Translations under genes and position numbers: made by a program | Part shown: positions 17,000 to 20,700 of the stretch, one piece after another | Layout: each line of letters begins with the position of its first letter | Numbering within the stretch: position 1 is the first letter of the stretch | The notes under the pieces: generated by a model | Seen by the model: the letters and a program-made list of their open reading frames with translations, nothing else | Told to the model about the DNA's origin: nothing | The model's database searches: none | Virus record (IMG/VR): IMGVR_UViG_3300025769_011139 | Span: 1-23,918 of that record | Source: a virus | Direction: 5' to 3' (one strand) | Length of the DNA: 23,918 nt

Positions 17000-17073
17000 C
17001 CAGTTCTTTTAAAGTCTCTCCGTGACTAAAGGGGGGGGTTCCCGACCAGTACTTTTTAAGTCTCTCCGTGACT
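17000..17073 (-). repeat. Two direct repeats of 28 nt (46-nt period) around an 8-G run
   Basis: Copies lie at 17000-17027 and 17046-17073 and differ at two positions. The last 16 nt (AAGTCTCTCCGTGACT on the plus strand) are identical. Between them lies GGGGGGGG at 17031-17038. The second copy runs up to the stop codon of the 71-aa gene, and the first ends 11 nt from the leader-peptide ATG. No gene is seen in the stretch between. Confidence 0.75.
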
Positions 17074-17288
17074 CAAGCAACCTCAACAGTTTCAAGATCT
17101 TGATAGAGATACTCCATCAACATTTCATAGTCATCCATTGGATCTCCAGAAAAAACAACACCTTCGTTTTCATAGTAACGACGAACTTTTTTGTAAAGTT
17201 TCGGATTCTTTACATCAAGATAAAAGTCTCCGTTTGCTGCTCCACGAAGAGTTTGAATGTCTTTTTTGAACTTTGAAGTAAGTGCCAT
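17073..17288 (-). CDS. Conserved-type small phage protein (71 aa), unknown function
   Basis: 71 aa, not recognised beyond being typical of small cyanophage genes. The ATG at 17288 is preferred. The upstream extension of the frame runs through the consensus promoter at 17311-17339 and would not be transcribed. The protein is basic at the N-terminus (LTSKFKKDIQTLRG) and acidic at the C-terminus (DDYEMLMEYLYQDLETVEVA, with many aromatic residues), without cysteine or membrane span. It is the first gene after a perfect sigma70-type promoter, so early expression is likely. Confidence 0.7.
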   Translation of the reverse strand: MALTSKFKKDIQTLRGAANGDFYLDVKNPKLYKKVRRYYENEGVVFSGDPMDDYEMLMEYLYQDLETVEVA

Positions 17289-17310
17289 TGTTTCGATTGA
17301 TTGCCTTAGT

Positions 17311-17339
17311 ATTATAAGGGATTGACAGCGAACTGTCAA
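17311..17339 (-). promoter_or_regulatory. Perfect sigma70-type promoter TTGACA-17-TATAAT
   Basis: On the minus strand, TTGACA (17334-17339) and TATAAT (17311-17316) are separated by exactly 17 nt. The -35 box touches the 3' end of the tRNA-Met/Ile gene. The start site would be near 17304, 16 nt before the ATG of the 71-aa gene. Both hexamers match consensus, as expected of an early phage promoter read by host RNA polymerase. Confidence 0.85.
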
Positions 17340-17340
17340 T
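17321..17340 (-). promoter_or_regulatory. Perfect 8-bp hairpin with TTCG loop overlapping the -35 box
   Basis: ATTGACAG and CTGTCAAT flank TTCG (minus strand). The 5' arm begins at the discriminator base of the tRNA and contains the TTGACA box, while the 3' arm is in the promoter spacer. In RNA it would be a stable UUCG-capped hairpin right behind the tRNA. In DNA it is a palindrome that could be an operator. No T run follows, so it is not a classical terminator. Confidence 0.6.
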
Positions 17341-17412
17341 GCTGGTTACAGGAGTCGAACCTGTTTATATTCTGTTATGAGCAGAGCGCTATTACCGAAT
17401 GGCTAAACCAGC
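17340..17412 (-). tRNA. tRNA-Met or tRNA-Ile2 (anticodon CAT)
   Basis: 73 nt. The 7-bp acceptor is GCTGGTT/AACCAGC, the anticodon loop CTCATAA has CAT at 17377-17379, and the T arm is ACAGG-TTCGACT-CCTGT. The D loop keeps GG. No CCA is encoded. G1-C72 pairing rules out an initiator tRNA. Elongator Met and lysidine-modified Ile cannot be told apart by eye. Confidence 0.93.
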
Positions 17413-17436
17413 AAAAAATCACGATGCTTCGTCGTG
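17413..17436 (-). terminator. Weak intrinsic terminator at the end of the antitoxin-like gene
   Basis: On the minus strand CACGA (17432-17436) pairs with TCGTG (17420-17424) across a 7-nt loop and is followed by ATTTTTT. It overlaps the last codons of the gene and ends right before the tRNA 5' end. The stem is only 5 bp, so it may terminate partially or serve in tRNA processing. Confidence 0.45.
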
Positions 17437-17592
17437 GTCTGTATAGATTCTCAGCAGTTCATCGTCTGCTGGAATCATAACTGCTGTGTGCCCATTTTCT
17501 TCGTTTCTGATCCCTATATGTTCACCATTCTCAACTCGTTCAATCAACGTGTCCCAGTTGTTTTGCCAGTTTTCCACAGAATAAATCTTCAT
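17419..17592 (-). CDS. Phd/YefM-like antitoxin (57 aa), solitary
   Basis: 57 aa. SVENWQNNWDTLIERVENGE (5-24) followed by HIGIRNEENGHTAVMIPADD (25-44) matches the Phd/YefM fold pattern: an N-terminal beta-strand, a helix with 'LI..V..GE', then I-x-I...NG..AVMIPA. In toxin-antitoxin modules such proteins bind operator DNA and neutralise a RelE/Doc-type toxin. Here both neighbours are tRNA genes and no toxin gene is visible, so it may counter host toxins or act only as a DNA-binding repressor. A late promoter box lies 8 nt upstream of the ATG, which leaves almost no leader. There is no ribosome-binding site. Confidence 0.7.
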   Translation of the reverse strand: MKIYSVENWQNNWDTLIERVENGEHIGIRNEENGHTAVMIPADDELLRIYTDHDEAS

Positions 17593-17600
17593 TGTTGTGA

Positions 17601-17608
17601 TATTTATA
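17601..17608 (-). promoter_or_regulatory. Late promoter TATAAATA for the antitoxin-like gene
   Basis: An exact T4-type late box on the minus strand, 2 nt beyond the 3' end of tRNA-Pro and 8 nt before the ATG at 17592. With the usual spacing the transcript would begin about 3 nt before the ATG, giving a nearly leaderless mRNA. Confidence 0.75.
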
Positions 17609-17610
17609 AG

Positions 17611-17686
17611 TCCGGATATTCAGATTTGAACTGAAATTATTCCTGCTCCCAAAGCAGGTGCCATGACCAAGTTAGGCGATATCCGG
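17611..17686 (-). tRNA. tRNA-Pro (anticodon TGG)
   Basis: 76 nt. Acceptor CCGGATA/TATCCGG, D arm GCC...GGC, anticodon arm CCTGC-TTTGGGA-GCAGG with TGG at 17649-17651, T arm TTCAG-TTCAAAT-CTGAA. Discriminator A; CCA not encoded. All stems pair perfectly. Confidence 0.96.
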
Positions 17687-17705
17687 TTACTGAAATATTA
17701 TAAGA

Positions 17706-17951
17706 TTACTTTTTCTTTTTGTCAACCTTTTTCTTTCTTTTCAGTTCTTGTTTAACTGATTTACCACCACTTCGATCAGTAATCAGTTTCTTAACTTCCT
17801 TCTTGGTTGGAGGACCATCTGGACCATCATAAGATTGGAGAGTATATGTCTTTACTCCATCCTTCTCACTATAAGAACCAGGAACTGCGTGTGGAGGTGT
17901 TCCTGATTTTTTTCCTTCGCAAATTTCGTAGAACTCTCTGAATGTAAGCAT
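17706..17951 (-). CDS. Small lysine-rich protein (81 aa), unknown function
   Basis: 81 aa from the ATG at 17951. This ATG follows the TAA of the preceding gene with one base between (TAAAATG), so coupling is likely. The N-terminus MLTFREFYEICEGKK resembles the short leader-like start common in cyanophage proteins. The middle is Gly/Pro-rich (YDGPDGPPTKKE), and the last 20 residues are mostly lysine and arginine, which suggests nucleic-acid contact. No fold is recognised. The stop lies about 20 nt before the tRNA-Pro 5' end. Confidence 0.7.
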   Translation of the reverse strand: MLTFREFYEICEGKKSGTPPHAVPGSYSEKDGVKTYTLQSYDGPDGPPTKKEVKKLITDRSGGKSVKQELKRKKKVDKKKK

Positions 17952-17952
17952 T

Positions 17953-18105
17953 TTACTTGTCGTGTTTTTTGTCAAATGGTGCCCAGTGCTCCCACTTATA
18001 TTTATGAACTGCCCACATGCCTGCTATAGGTAATACAATAAGAGAACCACTTAGGACACCAAGAAATACTGGATTGTTGAGTGCTGTTGCTACAAAGTGT
18101 GACAT
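17953..18105 (-). CDS. Small single-span membrane protein (50 aa)
   Basis: 50 aa. It has one hydrophobic segment of about 20 residues (FLGVLSGSLIVLPIAGMWAV, 14-33), then a tail with aromatic and charged residues (HKYKWEHW, ending KKHDK). The ATG overlaps the TAA of the gene before it by one base (TAATG). It is a likely inner- or thylakoid-membrane peptide of unknown function and belongs to a chain of tiny coupled genes from 19339 down to 17706. Confidence 0.65.
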   Translation of the reverse strand: MSHFVATALNNPVFLGVLSGSLIVLPIAGMWAVHKYKWEHWAPFDKKHDK

Positions 18106-18269
18106 TATGGGTTTGTTGGGTCAATACCAAGTTCGTTTAAATAATCGATCCACCATTGTGGGTCTTCTTGTGTTTTCCAATCAGGAACCTCAAGGCCCCT
18201 CTCAGAATACCATTCCCAGAGTGCTCTGTCAATGGTCTGTGCTGTTTCAATCACTCTCTTTCTCTTCAT
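18105..18269 (-). CDS. Small protein (54 aa), unknown function
   Basis: The frame is open from 18332, but upstream ATGs would overlap the preceding membrane-protein gene by 35-86 nt. The ATG at 18269 gives 54 aa and a 23-nt overlap. An ATG at 18281 is equally possible, and neither has a ribosome-binding site. The product has MKRKR at the start, an amphipathic helix (VIETAQTIDRALWEWYSERG) and a Trp-rich acidic C-terminal half (DWKTQEDPQWWIDYLNELG). No family is recognised. Confidence 0.6.
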   Translation of the reverse strand: MKRKRVIETAQTIDRALWEWYSERGLEVPDWKTQEDPQWWIDYLNELGIDPTNP

Positions 18270-18435
18270 CAACGTCTGCATATGCGTCTGCCAAATAGGG
18301 TCCGTGTTCTCGTTTGGCATCTTCTCTGACATAATCGTTTTCAGAATTTACGGCAGCAATCCACAAAGATAATTTCATTACTATGTAGATAATAACAACA
18401 GGTAAAAAGCAAGCAATAAGAATTAGTGACTTCAT
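18247..18435 (-). CDS. Small membrane protein (62 aa)
   Basis: 62 aa. An N-terminal hydrophobic stretch (LILIACFLPVVIIYIVMKL, 4-22) is followed by an acidic tail ending DVDEEKESD. It could be a signal anchor or a lipoprotein-like leader: a Cys is at residue 9, but the lipobox is poor. It has one of the best ribosome-binding sites in the window, GAGGAGGAA just before the ATG at 18435. It overlaps the preceding gene by 4 nt. Function unknown. Confidence 0.68.
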   Translation of the reverse strand: MKSLILIACFLPVVIIYIVMKLSLWIAAVNSENDYVREDAKREHGPYLADAYADVDEEKESD

Positions 18436-18557
18436 TCTTCCTCCTCGTCCCAGTATCCGTCAAATGGTTCTTGGCACATTTCTCTGTGCTTTAAAAACTG
18501 AATTGCTTGTTGAAGTTTCTTTTCGTCTTCTTCCGTAAATCTTTCTTCTGCTTCCAT
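18432..18557 (-). CDS. Small acidic protein (41 aa)
   Basis: 41 aa and strongly acidic: MEAEERFTEEDEKKLQQAI begins an amphipathic helix, and the protein ends DEEEE. The codons of the terminal acidic run also supply the AGGAGGAA ribosome-binding site of the next gene. The start shares a base with the TAA of the preceding gene (TAATG), and the end overlaps the next ATG as ATGA. The tight coupling on both sides is the main evidence that it is real. Confidence 0.55.
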   Translation of the reverse strand: MEAEERFTEEDEKKLQQAIQFLKHREMCQEPFDGYWDEEEE

Positions 18558-18685
18558 TAGTGTGCTGTTCCGTTTCCTTTGTAGTCATCAGAATCGTAGT
18601 ATCCTCCGCGAGTTCCAAAATAAAAAGTAGTAAACACGAAAGGAATTGCTATTACTAATAAAAATATTCCTAGTAAATGTTCCAT
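18557..18685 (-). CDS. Small single-span membrane protein (42 aa)
   Basis: 42 aa. A hydrophobic helix, LLGIFLLVIAIPFVFTTFYF (4-23), is followed by a Gly/Tyr/Asp tail (RGGYYDSDDYKGNGT). The ATG directly abuts the TAA of the preceding gene (TAAATG), and the TAA overlaps the next ATG. Size and layout recall photosystem-type small subunits, but I see no specific match. Confidence 0.6.
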   Translation of the reverse strand: MEHLLGIFLLVIAIPFVFTTFYFGTRGGYYDSDDYKGNGTAH

Positions 18686-18889
18686 TTATTTAAGTGAAAG
18701 GTTTAACCAAGTAAACATTGGTGGGATTACTCCAATAAGTCGAAGAAGACCTTCAGCAAAAAGAGCAAGAACAACCCAACCAACACACATTGAAATAATC
18801 GCAGCATTACGATTATGTGTTCGTATGGCATCATCAATCATCTCCTGTACTTCACTACGACTTACAAACTCATCATGAGGCTCAATCAT
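18686..18889 (-). CDS. Small membrane protein (67 aa)
   Basis: 67 aa. A charged N-terminal part (EFVSRSEVQEMIDDAIRTHN) probably forms an amphipathic or short coiled-coil helix, followed by one membrane span (AAIISMCVGWVVLALFAEGLL) and a hydrophobic tail. The start overlaps the stop of the zinc-ribbon gene by 4 nt, and the stop abuts the next gene. Function unknown. Confidence 0.65.
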   Translation of the reverse strand: MIEPHDEFVSRSEVQEMIDDAIRTHNRNAAIISMCVGWVVLALFAEGLLRLIGVIPPMFTWLNLSLK

Positions 18890-19131
18890 TCAGGAAAATC
18901 CTCTTCCAGTTCCGTTAAACGCTTTGCCCATGTTACTCCACCATCTTCCCCTCTGCAAGGGTTTATGCAGGTATCATCACCAAGTTTGTTACATACAAGA
19001 CCAGCAAGATCTAATTCGTTTCCTTTCTTGCCAGTTCCTGACCAATAGTGCTCACCATTCAACCAAGTAGCACCACACTTGGGGCATTCCTTCCTATCAA
19101 GAGATAGATCGGATAGCTCTCTATTCTCCAT
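18886..19131 (-). CDS. Small cysteine-rich, probable zinc-binding protein (81 aa)
   Basis: 81 aa from the ATG at 19131, chosen because AAGGAG lies 7 nt upstream. The longer frame begins with TTG. CPKCG (16-20) and three further cysteines at about 47, 55 and 59 form a likely zinc site, with HYW at 28-30 between. It starts 11 nt inside the preceding membrane-protein gene. It is typical of small early or host-takeover cyanophage proteins, but no function is known to me. Confidence 0.68.
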   Translation of the reverse strand: MENRELSDLSLDRKECPKCGATWLNGEHYWSGTGKKGNELDLAGLVCNKLGDDTCINPCRGEDGGVTWAKRLTELEEDFPE

Positions 19132-19339
19132 CTTTGTACTCCTTAAGGAACTTTTCAAAGTCGGTCGTATCCTTAATAAGTTGCCTCTTAAGTTTCCAAC
19201 CCATCCACTTCATTTGCGCCTTTACAAATGCATATCGGATTTGTAAGTCAAGGTAAACAAAAAGTTTCATAGTCTCATCATAACCCGCAAAAGCAACTAA
19301 TGCAACAAATGTCAGCATTAGAAGATAAAACCCTGCCAT
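19121..19339 (-). CDS. Small membrane protein with basic cytoplasmic tail (72 aa)
   Basis: 72 aa. An N-terminal hydrophobic segment (FYLLMLTFVALVAFAGY) is followed by an amphipathic, basic region (RYAFVKAQMKWMGWKLKRQL) and an acidic end. The ATG at 19339 is preferred because GGGA sits upstream. An ATG at 19360 would add seven residues. The 17 bases ending with this start codon are identical to those before the GT92 gene at 8990. Function unknown. Confidence 0.63.
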   Translation of the reverse strand: MAGFYLLMLTFVALVAFAGYDETMKLFVYLDLQIRYAFVKAQMKWMGWKLKRQLIKDTTDFEKFLKEYKDGE

Positions 19340-19364
19340 TTTACAATCCCATATATTCATATGT

Positions 19365-19398
19365 AGACATTAAAGCATCTCTTAACATTTTAATGTCT
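19365..19398. repeat. Inverted repeat with 10-bp arms
   Basis: AGACATTAAA (19365-19374) and TTTAATGTCT (19389-19398) are perfectly complementary, with a 14-nt loop. It lies between the tRNA-Ser 3' end and the first gene of the small-protein chain. It lacks a T run on either side, so it may be an operator or an RNA-processing hairpin rather than a terminator. Confidence 0.6.
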
Positions 19399-19412
19399 TT
19401 GTTGTTACTAAA

Positions 19413-19495
19413 CGGAGAGAACAGGAATCGAACCTGCGAAGGTGTTACCCCCAGCCGCTTTCAAGGCGGTGTCCTCGACCAACCGGACTCTCTCC
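19413..19495 (-). tRNA. tRNA-Ser (anticodon TGA)
   Basis: 83 nt with the long variable arm of class II tRNAs. Acceptor GGAGAGA/TCTCTCC, discriminator G as usual for Ser, anticodon loop CTTGAAA with TGA at 19461-19463, T arm GCAGG-TTCGATT-CCTGT. CCA not encoded. Confidence 0.95.
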
Positions 19496-19500
19496 AAATT

Positions 19501-19758
19501 TTATCGGATTTCGAAGTCCAATTTACGAACTTTTCTATCCCTTCTTGCCTGTTGCCAAGCAACATCTTCCTGAGTTAAGAAATTCTTTTTTCTTTCCTCT
19601 TTGTATGAGTTTAACATAACAACCTTAGATAAGTCAAGCCCTGATATCTTTTCCCCTCTTATTGTTGTCATATTAGGGCAACCACAAGTTACTGTCTTTG
19701 TAGCGTGTCCCTCTAATTCTCTATTACAATTCTTACACCTTACTCTTATCGTATCCAT
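19501..19758 (-). CDS. Small zinc-ribbon protein (85 aa)
   Basis: 85 aa. VRCKNCNREL (6-15) and TCGCPN (24-29) place cysteines at 8, 11, 25 and 27, a CxxC...CxC zinc ribbon. The C-terminal half is a basic helix (QARRDRKVRKLDFE) that could contact nucleic acid. An exact late promoter TATAAATA lies 28 nt before the ATG. The gene ends 5 nt before the tRNA-Ser 5' end. Similar small proteins occur in cyanophages as hypotheticals. Function unknown. Confidence 0.72.
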   Translation of the reverse strand: MDTIRVRCKNCNRELEGHATKTVTCGCPNMTTIRGEKISGLDLSKVVMLNSYKEERKKNFLTQEDVAWQQARRDRKVRKLDFEIR

Positions 19759-19786
19759 AATATATTCATTTTGATTTATTCAGTTT

Positions 19787-19794
19787 TATTTATA
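19787..19794 (-). promoter_or_regulatory. Late promoter TATAAATA for the zinc-ribbon gene
   Basis: Exact T4-type late box on the minus strand, 1 nt past the 3' end of tRNA-Val and 28 nt before the ATG at 19758. Confidence 0.78.
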
Positions 19795-19795
19795 A

Positions 19796-19868
19796 TGGGA
19801 GCAGAGGGATTCGAACCCCCGACATTCTGCGTGTAAAGCAGACGCTACTACCTCTGAGCTATGCTCCC
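19796..19868 (-). tRNA. tRNA-Val (anticodon TAC)
   Basis: 73 nt. Acceptor GGGAGCA/TGCTCCC, D arm GCTC...AGC, anticodon arm TCTGC-TTTACAC-GCAGA with TAC at 19833-19835, T arm GGGGG-TTCGAAT-CCCTC. Discriminator A; CCA not encoded. Confidence 0.96.
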
Positions 19869-19871
19869 ATA

Positions 19872-19944
19872 CTCCCATCGTAGGTACTGCCCCTACCAAT
19901 CTCCGATTAACAGTCGGGCCCGTTCGCTTGCTCGGTCGATGGGA
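19872..19944 (-). tRNA. tRNA-Asn (anticodon GTT), atypical elbow
   Basis: 73 nt, 3 nt upstream of tRNA-Val. Acceptor TCCCATC/GATGGGA with discriminator G and U1-A72 as in bacterial tRNA-Asn. The anticodon arm CCGA-CTGTTAA-TCGG has GTT at 19909-19911. The T arm stem GTAGG/CCTAC is perfect but its loop is GGCAGTA, lacking the TTC bases. The D loop AGCAAGCGAA lacks the GG pair, and position 8 is G. Stem pairing is preserved throughout, so it may be functional, but the usual D-loop/T-loop contacts cannot form. Confidence 0.8.
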
Positions 19945-19948
19945 ATAA

Positions 19949-20021
19949 AGGAAGTTACTGGACTTACACCAGTTCAAAGGGCATTGTCTGCTTGTCTCGA
20001 TTCTTTGACTTAACTTCCTTT
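19949..20021 (-). pseudogene. tRNA-like element or tRNA relic
   Basis: On the minus strand GGAAGTT/AACTTCC forms a 7-bp acceptor-like stem, extended by AAA/TTT. A 3-bp D-like arm GTC-AAAGAATCGA-GAC and a T-like arm ACTGG-TGTAAGT-CCAGT (5 bp, 7-nt loop) follow. The segment between them does not make a normal anticodon arm: only GCA/TGC or a bulged stem can pair, and there is no T33. It sits 4 nt upstream of tRNA-Asn. It is best read as a decayed tRNA or a structured spacer. No anticodon can be assigned. Confidence 0.5.
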
Positions 20022-20029
20022 GGCGTCTA

Positions 20030-20046
20030 CCTAGTTAATCGCTAGG
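20030..20046 (-). other. 5-bp stem with 7-nt loop between tRNA-Gly and the tRNA-like element
   Basis: CCTAG-CGATTAA-CTAGG on the minus strand has the size of an anticodon arm. TTGG/CCAA pairing outside it (about 20021-20055) could extend the stem across an internal loop. No cloverleaf can be built. It may be a second tRNA relic or a processing signal. Confidence 0.3.
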
Positions 20047-20056
20047 GACTACCAAG

Positions 20057-20128
20057 AGCGGGGTATCGGAATCGAACCGACGACATCTAACTTGGAAGGA
20101 TAGCGTTCTACCGCTGAACTAACCCCGC
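20057..20128 (-). tRNA. tRNA-Gly (anticodon TCC)
   Basis: 72 nt. Acceptor GCGGGGT/ACCCCGC, D arm GTTC...AAC, anticodon arm CTATC-CTTCCAA-GTTAG with TCC at 20094-20096, T arm GTCGG-TTCGATT-CCGAT, discriminator T. CCA not encoded. It begins about 11 nt after the -10 box of a sigma70-type promoter. Confidence 0.96.
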
Positions 20129-20138
20129 ATATAAGACA

Positions 20139-20167
20139 ATCATAACACATAAGTATTAGATTGTCAA
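20139..20167 (-). promoter_or_regulatory. Sigma70-type promoter TTGACA-17-TATGAT before tRNA-Gly
   Basis: TTGACA (20162-20167) and TATGAT (20139-20144) on the minus strand with a 17-nt spacer, starting 1 nt after the 3' end of tRNA-Ala. The start site falls near 20132, a few bases before tRNA-Gly. TATGATTGTCTTAT is shared exactly with the promoter at 20701-20729. Confidence 0.85.
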
Positions 20168-20168
20168 G

Positions 20169-20241
20169 TGGAGAATAGGAGACTCGAACTCCTGACACCC
20201 GCCTTGCAAAGGCGATGCTCTACCAACTGAGCTAATTCCCC
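20169..20241 (-). tRNA. tRNA-Ala (anticodon TGC)
   Basis: 73 nt. Acceptor GGGGAAT/ATTCTCC with one G-T pair, D arm GCTC...GC, anticodon arm TCGCC-TTTGCAA-GGCGG with TGC at 20206-20208, T arm AGGAG-TTCGAGT-CTCCT, discriminator A. Its first 10 nt are also the last codons and stop of the HNH gene. Confidence 0.96.
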
Positions 20242-20540
20242 TGGCGAAGTTCTACATGAACTTCTCTGTGACAATTGGCGCAAAGTATACAACACTTGTC
20301 CAATTCCATCAATACCTTTTCCCAATTCCATTTCCGCATATTGTTCCAAGATGCTTCTTTTTTACTTGGGTCAAGATGGTGAAATTCTAAAACATCTGGA
20401 TACTTATCATACCCACATCTTTCACATTTTCCACCTTTATATTCTATAGCATCAAGTTTTCTTTGACGCCATCTTTGAATACAATACTGATTAAAAGCAG
20501 ATTTCTCTTCTTCAGTCATCAGTTTATAAGGTTTACTCAT
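20232..20540 (-). CDS. HNH homing endonuclease (free-standing, 102 aa)
   Basis: 102 aa. CERCG (39-43) and CILCANCHREVH (84-95) supply two CxxC zinc-binding pairs. EFHHLDP (52-58) is the His-His of the HNH active site, with N66/N67 and H91/H95 completing the motif. The N-terminal basic helix (QRWRQRKLD) may bind DNA. The gene lies between tRNA-Arg and tRNA-Ala and its TAG is inside the tRNA-Ala gene, typical of a mobile endonuclease settled next to a tRNA. A late promoter and a start-proximal hairpin lie directly upstream. No ribosome-binding site is seen before the ATG at 20540. Confidence 0.87.
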   Translation of the reverse strand: MSKPYKLMTEEEKSAFNQYCIQRWRQRKLDAIEYKGGKCERCGYDKYPDVLEFHHLDPSKKEASWNNMRKWNWEKVLMELDKCCILCANCHREVHVELRQGN

Positions 20541-20542
20541 AA

Positions 20543-20565
20543 GGTTAGAATAAGTATTTCTAACC
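20543..20565 (-). promoter_or_regulatory. Hairpin next to the HNH start codon
   Basis: On the minus strand GGTTAGAA (20558-20565) pairs perfectly with TTCTAACC (20543-20550) over a 7-nt loop, ending 2 nt before the ATG. A long transcript from upstream would fold it and block ribosome access. A transcript begun at the late promoter (20566-20573) would start near 20560 and lack most of the 5' arm. Confidence 0.65.
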
Positions 20566-20573
20566 TATTTATA
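20566..20573 (-). promoter_or_regulatory. Late promoter TATAAATA for the HNH gene
   Basis: Exact late box on the minus strand, 7 nt beyond the 3' end of tRNA-Arg. Its last base abuts the hairpin at 20543-20565. Predicted start near 20560, leaving a leader of about 20 nt. Confidence 0.78.
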
Positions 20574-20580
20574 AACCAAG

Positions 20581-20653
20581 CAGGCAAGGTAGGACTCGAA
20601 CCTACAATCGGCAACTTAGAAGGTTGATGCATTATCCATTATGCTACTTGCCC
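20581..20653 (-). tRNA. tRNA-Arg (anticodon TCT)
   Basis: 73 nt. Acceptor GGGCAAG/CTTGCCT with a G-T first pair, D arm GCAT...ATGC, anticodon arm CAAC-CTTCTAA-GTTG with TCT at 20618-20620, T arm GTAGG-TTCGAGT-CCTAC, discriminator G. CCA not encoded. Confidence 0.95.
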
Positions 20654-20700
20654 AGGTGAGAGACTTACACAAGGTTTGGGCCCCTGTTGCTCATAAGACA

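Noticed and set aside
17000-17073. The 28-nt repeats as a CRISPR array.
   Set aside because: Only two copies, 18-nt spacing, no further units and no cas gene.
17996-18012. CATAAATA inside the 50-aa membrane gene as a late promoter for the lysine-rich gene.
   Set aside because: It lies within codons for His-Lys-Tyr, and the downstream gene is already coupled to this one. The match may be chance.
20030-20046. The CCTAG-CGATTAA-CTAGG hairpin as the anticodon arm of another tRNA.
   Set aside because: No T at position 33 and no acceptor, D or T arm can be built around it.
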